The notes under the pieces: generated by a model
Database searches by the model: none
Told to the model about the DNA's origin: nothing
What the model saw: only the letters and a program-made list of their open reading frames with translations
Program-made: the position numbers and the translations under genes
Shown: positions 6,059-12,686 of the stretch, piece by piece
How the letters are laid out: every line of letters begins with the position of its first letter
Numbering within the stretch: position 1 is the first letter of the stretch
From: Vulcanimicrobiota bacterium
GTDB taxonomy: Bacteria > Vulcanimicrobiota > Vulcanimicrobiia > Vulcanimicrobiales > Vulcanimicrobiaceae
Assembly (NCBI GenBank): GCA_027306845.1
Contig: DAHUYY010000012.1
Coordinates: 1-18,934 of the forward strand
Direction: 5' to 3'
Length of the DNA stretch: 18,934 nt

Positions 6059-6778
6059 ATGGACTGCGAATCCCATCGTTGCGACCGCCAATCGTTTCTC
6101 GCACGCGCCGGGCTCGGAATCGCCGCCGGTGCACTCGCGCTACCGAGCATCACCGGAATCGCCGAGGCCGCCGGCACCGCGCCGCCCCCGATGGCCGCCG
6201 ATGCGAAGGCCGGGCTCGAACGACTGCTGGCGGGGAATGCCCGCTTCGTCGCCGGGCACCCCACCTGTCCGCCGCTCACCCAGCGGCGCGCTGCGCTCGC
6301 CCACGGTCAGAGCCCGTACGCGATCGTGCTCTCGTGTTCGGATTCCCGCGTACCGGTCGAAACAATCTTCGATGAAGAACCGGGCAATATTTTCGGCGTG
6401 CGCATTGCCGGAAATTTTCTCGACGACAATGGCATCGGCTCGATCGAATACTCGGTCGCCGCTCTCAAATCGACGCTCGTCTTGGTGATGGGGCATTCGG
6501 GGTGCGGCGCAGTCAAGGCGGCGGTCGAAAACGTGAAGAGCGGCGCGATGCCGCCCGGGCATATCGCCGGTCTCGTGCGTGCGATCGAACCCGCCGCTAA
6601 AGCGAGCAAAGGGCACGCCGGAGACTGGCTGCACAATGCAATCGTGCAGAACGTGCGCGAGAACGTCGCCGCCCTACCGCACCGTTCGGCGATCGTCGCC
6701 GATGCGGTGCACAGCGGAAAACTTCGCGTCGTCGGCGCGCTCTACGATCTCGCGAGCGGAAAAGTTACGTTGTTGTAA
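6059..6778 (+). CDS. Exported beta-class carbonic anhydrase
   Basis: 239 residues. The zinc site and catalytic dyad of beta-carbonic anhydrases are intact: CSDSRV (C93, D95, R97) and GHSGCGAV (H146, C149). The enzyme interconverts CO2 and bicarbonate. The first 38 residues look like a Tat-type export signal: charged n-region, RQSFLARAG, hydrophobic GIAAGALALP and an AEA cleavage region. The twin-arginine pair is RQ rather than RR, so Tat or Sec targeting is uncertain, but an extracytoplasmic location is likely. The Shine-Dalgarno AGGGGGT is 5-6 nt before the ATG. It converges on the Nudix gene with 6 bp between the two stop codons. Confidence 0.93.
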   Translation: MDCESHRCDRQSFLARAGLGIAAGALALPSITGIAEAAGTAPPPMAADAKAGLERLLAGNARFVAGHPTCPPLTQRRAALAHGQSPYAIVLSCSDSRVPVETIFDEEPGNIFGVRIAGNFLDDNGIGSIEYSVAALKSTLVLVMGHSGCGAVKAAVENVKSGAMPPGHIAGLVRAIEPAAKASKGHAGDWLHNAIVQNVRENVAALPHRSAIVADAVHSGKLRVVGALYDLASGKVTLL

Positions 6779-6784
6779 TCGAGA

Positions 6785-7351
6785 TCACTTTTTTTGTAAC
6801 CAGAGTAAAGCGAGCACCGTCTTCGCATCGGCGATCTCACCGCGCGCGATCATCGCCATCCCCTCATCGAGCGTCACGGCACGGACGTCGATGCGTTCGT
6901 CCTCGTCAAGCGACTGCAGACCTGCAGTGAGATCGCGCGCGAGCACGAGGTGCAGCACTTCGTCGCAGAAACCCGGCGTCATCGCAACGCTCGCGAGCAG
7001 TTCGAAGCGGGCGGCACGATAGCCGGTCTCCTCTGTTAGTTCGCGCGCTGCTCCTTCGAGCGGAAGTTCGCCCGCCTCGCATTTTCCCGCCGGAATCTCC
7101 CACATCGTCGCGCGCAACGGATGGCGGTATTGCCGCACCAGCAGCAGCTCGCGCTCCTCGCGCATCGCCGCAATCGCAACCGAACCCGGATGCTCGACGA
7201 CATCGCACGCGAAGCGGTGCCCGTCGGCATAACGCAGTAGATCGGTGCGCACGCGAAAGACCGGGCCGCGATAGCGCTCCTCGCTCGATTCAACGACCGG
7301 CGCCGCGCCGGCGCCTTCTTCAGCAGCATTTCCCATCGTATCGGCAAGCAT
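6785..7351 (-). CDS. Nudix hydrolase, ADP-ribose pyrophosphatase-like
   Basis: 188 residues if started at the ATG at 7351; the ATG at 7336 is also possible. A longer frame to 7513 would overlap the divergent gene and is acidic low-complexity. The Nudix box is perfect at about 89-111: GKCEAGE, then RELTEETGY (G-x5-E-x7-REUxEExGU). Upstream are EHPGSVAIAA and LLLVRQYRHPLRATMWEIPAG, typical of the ADP-ribose/NADH pyrophosphatase group (NudF/YqkG-like), and Pro126 in MTPGFCDE matches the specificity position of that group. It probably hydrolyses ADP-ribose to AMP and ribose-5-phosphate in the cytoplasm. No Shine-Dalgarno site is visible at either start. Confidence 0.9.
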   Translation of the reverse strand: MLADTMGNAAEEGAGAAPVVESSEERYRGPVFRVRTDLLRYADGHRFACDVVEHPGSVAIAAMREERELLLVRQYRHPLRATMWEIPAGKCEAGELPLEGAARELTEETGYRAARFELLASVAMTPGFCDEVLHLVLARDLTAGLQSLDEDERIDVRAVTLDEGMAMIARGEIADAKTVLALLWLQKK

Positions 7352-7393
7352 TAACGGAATCGGCGGCGCGGGCCTCGTACTCTCGACACTATC

Positions 7394-7609
7394 GTGAAAC
7401 AGAACGCTCCGAACAACTCCTCGATCGGCACCGAGATCGCTTGGCTCCTCGGCTTCCTCGTCATCTTCGCGATCGCGCTGCTGCTGTTGAACATCTATCT
7501 CGTTCCCCATCACTTCAACGACAAAGTCGCCGATACGGCCGCCGGCGTGATCGCCGCAGTCGCGTACGTCGGGGCGCGTCGCTGGGCAATGCTCCGGACG
7601 AAACGCTAG
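7394..7609 (+). CDS. Small membrane protein, family unknown
   Basis: 71 residues from a GTG start. A polar N-terminus (MKQNAPNNSSIGTE) is followed by one strong membrane helix (IAWLLGFLVIFAIALLLLNI, 15-34), a short polar loop with HHFNDK, then a weaker second helix (AAGVIAAVAYVGA) and a basic tail RRWAMLRTKR that predicts a cytoplasmic C-terminus. No catalytic motif is present. Its stop lies 2 bp before the SpoU gene start, so the two are probably translated together. The gap to the divergent Nudix start is 42 bp. Confidence 0.68.
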   Translation: MKQNAPNNSSIGTEIAWLLGFLVIFAIALLLLNIYLVPHHFNDKVADTAAGVIAAVAYVGARRWAMLRTKR

Positions 7610-7611
7610 GC

Positions 7612-8418
7612 GTGGAGAGCCTCGGACGACACAGCGCCGAGCTTCGCTCGCTCGTCGCGCTCGCGCAGCCCGAGGGGCGCGCCGAGCGTGGGCTCTATCT
7701 CGTTGAAGGGCCGACGCTGCTGGAGGAGGCGCGGCGCAGCGGGGTCGCCGTCGCGGCGATCTACGCGACCGAGGCGGCTTTTTCGCGCGAGCCGCAGCTC
7801 GCGGCGGCCCGCGCCGAGGGCGTCCCGCTCAAACTCCTCGACGAGCGCTCGGCCCAACGCCTCTCCGATCTCGAACATCCCCCGGGACTTTTCTCGCTGG
7901 TGCCGATGCTGCAATGCGAACCCGCCTCGATTCTCGCCCGTAACGGCCTTGCGTTGCTGCTCGCCGACCTCAACGACCCTGGGAACGCGGGAACCCTTCT
8001 TCGGGCCGCTGAGGCCTTCGGTGCCACCGGAGCGCTGCTCGGCGATCTCGGCGTCGACCCCTACCACCCCAAGCTGGTACGCGCGGCGATGGGGGCGCAT
8101 TTCCGCCTCCCGATCGCGCGCCTCTCGCCCCCGGAGCTCGCGGCCCGGCTCGCTGAATTTCCGGCTCGCACGATCGGTTTGAGCGCCGAAGGCGTGCCGA
8201 TTGCGAGCCTTCCGCACCACGGGGCGCGCGTGCTCGCCGTCGGGAACGAACGGCACGGCCTGGGGCGCTGGGCCCCGCTCTGCCGCGAGCTCGCCGCGAT
8301 CCCGATGCCGGGCCGGGCGGAGAGCCTCAACGCCGGGGTCGCCGGGGCGATCGCCCTCTACGAGCTCGGGGCGGCAGGAGAAGGGCGGGGGCTCACGGGA
8401 GGCTTGTCAAGAGAGTAG
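7612..8418 (+). CDS. SpoU/TrmH-family RNA 2'-O-ribose methyltransferase
   Basis: 268 residues from the GTG at 7612. This start is chosen because it immediately follows the preceding stop and opens directly into the N-terminal substrate-binding domain (LYLVEGPTLLEEA at 29-40). The SPOUT knot has all three motifs: NDPGNAGTLLRAAEAFG (121-137, with R131 the catalytic arginine of the family), LAVGNERHGLG (208-218), and IPMPGRAESLNAGVAGAIALYE (230-251). Members methylate the 2'-OH of ribose in 23S rRNA or tRNA using SAM bound in a trefoil knot. The N-terminal extension favours an RlmB/TsnR-like rRNA enzyme over TrmH, but the exact site cannot be predicted. Confidence 0.93.
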   Translation: MESLGRHSAELRSLVALAQPEGRAERGLYLVEGPTLLEEARRSGVAVAAIYATEAAFSREPQLAAARAEGVPLKLLDERSAQRLSDLEHPPGLFSLVPMLQCEPASILARNGLALLLADLNDPGNAGTLLRAAEAFGATGALLGDLGVDPYHPKLVRAAMGAHFRLPIARLSPPELAARLAEFPARTIGLSAEGVPIASLPHHGARVLAVGNERHGLGRWAPLCRELAAIPMPGRAESLNAGVAGAIALYELGAAGEGRGLTGGLSRE

Positions 8419-8443
8419 TTTTGGAGCAAAAAGTCAAGACTTC

Positions 8444-8474
8444 CCCAGAGAAAAGTCGCATGGTATGCTCTGGG
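8444..8474 (+). promoter_or_regulatory. Extended -10 promoter inside an inverted repeat, upstream of the YqzL-like gene
   Basis: TGGTATGCT provides an extended -10 (TATGCT at 8464-8469) with no good -35. The same stretch is bracketed by CCCAGAG (8444-8450) and CTCTGGG (8468-8474), a perfect 7-bp inverted repeat whose right arm overlaps the -10. This could be an operator or a 5' hairpin. Confidence 0.4.
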
Positions 8475-8532
8475 AGCCCCATTTAACGGGTCTTTTGTCG
8501 GAATGCTTCGTGTAAAGGAGACTCACCGCCTC

Positions 8533-8634
8533 ATGGCTACCTCCGAATTGTTCTGGAAGCTCTTTGCCAACACCGGATCGATTGGCGCCTACCTCGCATA
8601 CCGAAAGACACACCCGACTCCGAGTCACGGCTGA
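8533..8634 (+). CDS. YqzL-like 33-residue protein
   Basis: MATSELFWKLFANTGSIGAY followed by LAYRK and a short polar tail, 33 residues. An AAAGGAGA ribosome-binding site lies about 12 nt upstream, somewhat long. The core WKLF..TGSI.AYL.Y+ matches what I know of the YqzL-like family (PF14006), tiny proteins of unknown function described mainly in Firmicutes. It has no membrane helix. It is encoded between the SpoU gene and pheST, ahead of a terminator. An alternative reading as a pheST leader peptide is unattractive because it has only two isolated Phe codons. Confidence 0.75.
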   Translation: MATSELFWKLFANTGSIGAYLAYRKTHPTPSHG

Positions 8635-8663
8635 CGACAGAAAAGCATTAGAAAAGAACGTTT

Positions 8664-8702
8664 GGCGCCCGGTATGATGAAACGACCGGGTGCCTTTTTT
8701 TT
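8664..8702 (+). terminator. Rho-independent terminator between the YqzL-like gene and pheS
   Basis: GGCGCCCGGT (8664-8673) pairs with ACCGGGTGCC (8685-8694) with one G-U pair and an 11-nt loop, followed by eight T (8695-8702). It lies only 30 nt before the pheS start, so it either ends the small-gene transcript or works as an attenuator for pheST. Confidence 0.88.
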
Positions 8703-8732
8703 GCCCGGCGATACCGAGAACGATAGGGAGCG

Positions 8733-9767
8733 ATGAGCGCACTCCAACCACAACTCGACGAGATAGCACGGCGGCTTCGCGATGCAGCCGACGCGGTGAA
8801 CGATAGCGCCGAGCTCGAAGAGCTCCGCGTCCGTTTCCTCGGACGCAGCGGCGAAGTGACGCTCGTGCGGCGCGGCATCGGCGCGCTTCCGCCGGCGGAG
8901 CGCCCCGATGCCGGGAAACTCATTAACGACGCCGTCGCACAGATGGAGATGGTGCTCGATGCGGCGAGCGCGCGCATCGCGCGCGGCGCACTCGACGAAG
9001 AACTCCAGCGCCGCATCGACGTCACCTTCCCCGCACCCGATGCCGCATTGGGCTCGATCCATCCGGTGCGTCGCATAATCGAAGAGATCGCCGAGACGTT
9101 CGAACGACTCGGCTTTGCAACCGTACTCGGCGCCGAGGTCGAACCGAGTTACTACACCTTCGATGCGCTCAATATCCCCGCCGATCACCCGGCGCGCGAA
9201 GGCTTCGACTCGTTCTTCATCACCCCCGAGCTGTTGCTGCGCCCGCACACCTCACCGATGCAGATCCGCACGATGCAACAGCATCGTCCGCCGGTTGCGA
9301 TTCTTGCGCCGGGGCGCTGCTACCGTCGCGATGCAGTCGACGCGCGCCACCTCTTTCAATTCCATCAGGTCGAGGGCTTGCTCGTCGCCGAAGGCATCAA
9401 CTTCGGGCACCTCAAGGGAGCGCTCGCGCATCTCTCGCGCACGCTCTTCGGCCCCGACCAACGCGTCCGCTTCCGGCCGTCGTTCTTTCCGTTCACCGAA
9501 CCGAGTGCCGAGGTCGACACGACCTGTCCGAAATGCAAAGGCAGCGGCGCGAGCTGCTCCATGTGCGGCGGCTCGGGTTGGATCGAGATCGGCGGCGCCG
9601 GTATGGTTCATCCCAACGTGTTACGTGAAGTCGGGTACGACCCGGCGGAGGTAAGCGGTTGGGCGTTCGGCGTCGGCGTCGAACGCATCGCCCTCGCTCG
9701 CTACGAGATCGACGATATTCGTCGCCTGATCGAGAGCGAGCCCGATTTCTTGCGTCAACTCCAATAG
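8733..9767 (+). CDS. pheS: Phenylalanyl-tRNA synthetase alpha subunit
   Basis: 344 residues, usual length. It has an N-terminal coiled-coil tRNA-binding region (1-95), then the class II catalytic core: motif 1 region HPVRRIIEEIAETFERLGF (110-128), NIPADHPAREGFDSFF (147-162), LLRPHTSPMQIR (168-179) where HTSPMQ contributes to the ATP/Phe site, motif 2 around RCYRRDAVDARHLFQFHQVEG, FFPFTEPSAEV (251-261), and motif 3 GWAFGVGVERIALARY (309-324). A four-cysteine knuckle C265-x2-C268-x6-C275-x2-C278 sits between the FTEPSAEV strand and the GGAGMVHPNV strand and looks like a zinc-binding insertion. The Shine-Dalgarno AGGGAG lies 3-4 nt from the ATG. It heads the pheS-pheT-cvpA run. Confidence 0.97.
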   Translation: MSALQPQLDEIARRLRDAADAVNDSAELEELRVRFLGRSGEVTLVRRGIGALPPAERPDAGKLINDAVAQMEMVLDAASARIARGALDEELQRRIDVTFPAPDAALGSIHPVRRIIEEIAETFERLGFATVLGAEVEPSYYTFDALNIPADHPAREGFDSFFITPELLLRPHTSPMQIRTMQQHRPPVAILAPGRCYRRDAVDARHLFQFHQVEGLLVAEGINFGHLKGALAHLSRTLFGPDQRVRFRPSFFPFTEPSAEVDTTCPKCKGSGASCSMCGGSGWIEIGGAGMVHPNVLREVGYDPAEVSGWAFGVGVERIALARYEIDDIRRLIESEPDFLRQLQ

Positions 9768-9782
9768 GAAATCCAAACAAGC

Positions 9783-12059
9783 ATGCGCCTTCCACTCGCC
9801 TGGCTCCGCACCTACATCGATCTTCCCGACGACGTCGACGCGATCGCCGAAAAACTCTCGATGCTTGGCTTTCCCGTCGAGAGCATCGAACGCAAACCCA
9901 CGATCTCCGGCGTTGTCGTCGGCCGCATTACCGCGTTGGAGAAGCATCCGAATGCCGACCGACTCCAAGTCTGCACGATCGAGATCGGCGCGAGCAAAGC
10001 GTTGACCATCGCGACGGCTGCGACGAACGTCGCCGTCGGGCAAACGATCCCGGTCGCGCAGATCGGGGCGGTGCTCCCGCATATCACTATCGCGCCGCGA
10101 AAGATGCGCGGCGTGGAATCCGAGGGAATGCTCTGCTCCGCCGAAGAGCTCGCATTGCCGGCGGAGTGGTTCGAAGACGGCATCATGCAGCTCGATGAAA
10201 CGTTGCCGCTCGGCACCGACGTCGTCACCGCATTCGGACTCTGCGAACCGATTCTCGAAGTCGAGATTACCTCGAATCGCGCCGACGCGATGTCGGTCCT
10301 GGGCATCGCGCGCGAACTCGCCGCCGCATACGGCACGACGCTGCGCTCGCCGTCGCTCGAAAACCCGGGTAGCGAAGCCGCACCCACCGAGCACGCTCCG
10401 CAGATCGAGTTGCGCTCCTCCGATTGCACGCGCTTCGTCGCACAACGCATCGAGGGCGTTCGCGTCGCCCCCGCCCCGAGCGCTATTCGCATTCGGCTCG
10501 CTCAGGCGGGCCAGCGCCCGATCGACGCGTTGGTCGATATCTCGAATTTCGTGATGTTGGAGATCGGACAGCCGCTCCACTTCTACGACGCCGATGCGAT
10601 TCCACACGCGCACCTTATCGTGCGCGACGCGGCACCCGGCGAACGGTTAACGACGATCGACGAGCGCGAATTAGAACTCGACGCACGCGCGCTCGTGATC
10701 GCCGACGAAAACGGCGTTCAAGGTCTCGCCGGTATCAAGGGCGGCGCCATCGGCGAGATCCGCGCGAGCACGACGGCGCTTCTTATCGAGGGCGCGACCT
10801 TCGTCGGCGCGCGCATTCGGCGCACGAGCGCGCGCTTCGCATTACGCACCGAGGCCTCGGCACGCCACGAACGCACCTTGCCGCCCGCGCTCGCCGATGC
10901 CGGCGTCGCGCGTGCCGCATCGCTCCTCGCGACGTTGGGTGCGAGAGCCTTCGCACCGGTCGTCGTCGGCGATGCGATCCCGCAAGCGACGCCGATCGCT
11001 CTGAACTCGCTCTCGGTGAAGCGACTCCTCGGCATCGAAGCCTCACCGGATTCGATCGCGTTCCATCTGCGCGCGCTCGGATGCGAGGTCGCGGTCGAAG
11101 GCGAGCAGCTCGCGGTACGGCCGCCTTGGTGGCGTCGCGATCTCACCCAGAGCGTCGATCTCATCGAAGAGTACGCACGCCTCGAGGGCTACGAACGTAT
11201 TCCCGAGTCGTTGCCCTGCGTTCCGGCAACGGAGGTTTCGAGCGCGCGCTATCGGCGCGAACGCGAAGCCGCGCACCTGCTCGAAGCGCTTGGATATCGC
11301 GAGGTACTCACCTACTCGTTAGTCGGCGAATCGCTGCTCGGCGCGCTTGCGAAGGGTGGGCTCGACGAGCGCTCGCGGAGCGTTGAAGTCGCAAACCCGC
11401 TCTCCGAGGAGCAGCATTATCTGCGCGCCTCACTCGAAGCCGGCCTTCTCGCCTATCTCGCCCGACGCGACGAGCGCGCAGCGATCTTTGAAATCGGGCA
11501 CGCTTTTTCGCGCGGCGAGAGCACCGTGCTTGAAACCCCGACGATTGCGCTCGCCCTCGCTACCGAGTCGATCGAAGAACCGACGTGGCAAGACCGCGGA
11601 TTCATGCAGATAAAACGCGATACGTTCGCGCTTCTTGCACGCCTCACCGGGCGCTCGATATCGGCTGTGAGCGGCGAGCATCGTTTTTTGCACCCCGGTA
11701 TCTGCGCGATACTCTCCATCGACGGCCGCCCGGTCGGCGTCGTCGGTAGATTGCACCCCTATCTCGCGCAGAGTTTCGAGCTCGCACGCCCGATCTATCT
11801 CGCCGCACTCGACGCCGATGCTCTGCCTGACTATGTCGCGCCGACCTACACGCCGCCCTCGAAATTTCCGGCGACCTACCGCGACCTTGCCCTCGTTCTC
11901 GCACCCGATATCGAGGCTGCGGCGGTCGAACGCATCGCACGGGAAGCAGTCGGTGCGGATTGTGTCGGCATCCGGGTCTTCGACGAATATCGCGGAGCGC
12001 AGGTCGGCGCCGATAAAAAGAGCCTCGCGGTGCGAATCACCCTCCAGAGCCCGAACTAA
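9783..12059 (+). CDS. pheT: Phenylalanyl-tRNA synthetase beta subunit, interrupted by an in-frame TAA near the C-terminus
   Basis: 758 codons to the TAA at 12057. Domains: N-terminal region, tRNA-binding (EMAP-like) domain with VVVGRITALEKHPNADRLQV (44-63), B3/B4 editing domain (about 205-370), B5 domain with PWWRRDLTQSVDLIEEYARL (about 445-465), the catalytic-like core, and the start of the anticodon-binding FDX-ACB domain (from PPSKFPATYRDLALVL, about 692). The FDX-ACB domain is cut at LAVRITLQSPN. The next 28 codons in the same frame read TLTDAVVDERIGAAIARLHD plus ELGATVRR, exactly the conserved end of this domain, where relatives have ..RTLTDEE... The stop therefore replaces one residue, normally Arg. 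Full length would be 787 residues ending at 12146. The start follows pheS by 15 nt with TAGGA overlapping the pheS stop. Confidence 0.93.
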   Translation: MRLPLAWLRTYIDLPDDVDAIAEKLSMLGFPVESIERKPTISGVVVGRITALEKHPNADRLQVCTIEIGASKALTIATAATNVAVGQTIPVAQIGAVLPHITIAPRKMRGVESEGMLCSAEELALPAEWFEDGIMQLDETLPLGTDVVTAFGLCEPILEVEITSNRADAMSVLGIARELAAAYGTTLRSPSLENPGSEAAPTEHAPQIELRSSDCTRFVAQRIEGVRVAPAPSAIRIRLAQAGQRPIDALVDISNFVMLEIGQPLHFYDADAIPHAHLIVRDAAPGERLTTIDERELELDARALVIADENGVQGLAGIKGGAIGEIRASTTALLIEGATFVGARIRRTSARFALRTEASARHERTLPPALADAGVARAASLLATLGARAFAPVVVGDAIPQATPIALNSLSVKRLLGIEASPDSIAFHLRALGCEVAVEGEQLAVRPPWWRRDLTQSVDLIEEYARLEGYERIPESLPCVPATEVSSARYRREREAAHLLEALGYREVLTYSLVGESLLGALAKGGLDERSRSVEVANPLSEEQHYLRASLEAGLLAYLARRDERAAIFEIGHAFSRGESTVLETPTIALALATESIEEPTWQDRGFMQIKRDTFALLARLTGRSISAVSGEHRFLHPGICAILSIDGRPVGVVGRLHPYLAQSFELARPIYLAALDADALPDYVAPTYTPPSKFPATYRDLALVLAPDIEAAAVERIAREAVGADCVGIRVFDEYRGAQVGADKKSLAVRITLQSPN

Positions 12060-12146
12060 ACGCTGACCGACGCCGTCGTCGACGAACGGATCGGGGCGGC
12101 GATCGCTCGGCTCCACGACGAACTCGGGGCGACCGTTCGCCGGTGA
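12060..12146 (+). other. pheT: In-frame continuation of pheT (conserved C-terminal tail)
   Basis: Codons 760-787 counted from the pheT start, then TGA at 12144-12146. They encode the last two elements of FDX-ACB (TLTD turn and the helix VVDERIGAAIARLHDELG). The TGA overlaps the cvpA start as GTGA, a translational-coupling arrangement that makes sense only if ribosomes reach this point. Confidence 0.8.
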
Positions 12147-12679
12147 GTTTCGCCTGGCCCGACATCGTCATCGGAGCGATTGTCATCATCGCCGCATTTC
12201 GCGGTTGGCGCCGTGGGCTCATCGGCGAACTCGCCGGCGCGATAGCGCTCTTTGCCGGCTTGCTCGCACCGTGGTATTACAACGGCTCCGCCGATTCGAC
12301 GATTGCGAACCTCACGCACGTCGGTCCGGGCTCCGCGCACGTCATCGGTATGTTTCTCACCGGCGTCGCCGCGTACGCCATCGTGATGGCGCTGGCGTGG
12401 GCGCTCGACCGCGTCGCAAAACTTCCCGGACTCGGATTGCTCAACAGCAGCATCGGTGCCCTTATCGCACTGGCGAAAGGGATCGTCTTTCTCTGGCTGC
12501 TGCTCTACGTCGCGCTCTTCTTTCCGCTCTCGCCGGATCTGCGCCGCGACCTCGGGCGCTCGACGTTAGCGAGCATGCTCGTGCAGCCCGACGCGCGCAT
12601 CGACGCGGCGTTGCAGGCACACGAACCCTGGTTCGCGCGACCGTTCACCAAATCGCTCTTCAATCGGCATCGACTATAG
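12143..12679 (+). CDS. cvpA: CvpA-family membrane protein
   Basis: 178 residues from a GTG start. It has the CvpA signature DIVIGAIVIIAAFRGWRRGL (7-26) followed by GELAGAIAL, with four membrane segments at about 8-22, 30-46, 68-88 and 103-127. A central LGLLNSSIGALIALAKG matches the conserved G/N-rich family segment. CvpA homologues are needed for colicin V production in E. coli and for envelope-stress resistance elsewhere; the molecular role is not settled. No Shine-Dalgarno site precedes it, and the GTG overlaps the distal pheT TGA by 4 nt, so expression should depend on pheT translation. Confidence 0.9.
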   Translation: MSFAWPDIVIGAIVIIAAFRGWRRGLIGELAGAIALFAGLLAPWYYNGSADSTIANLTHVGPGSAHVIGMFLTGVAAYAIVMALAWALDRVAKLPGLGLLNSSIGALIALAKGIVFLWLLLYVALFFPLSPDLRRDLGRSTLASMLVQPDARIDAALQAHEPWFARPFTKSLFNRHRL

Positions 12680-12686
12680 CCGATCC

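Noticed and set aside
8470..8732. T-box or Phe-codon leader peptide controlling pheST
   Set aside because: No T-box core sequence is visible and the 33-codon gene has only two separated Phe codons, unlike Phe-rich attenuation peptides.
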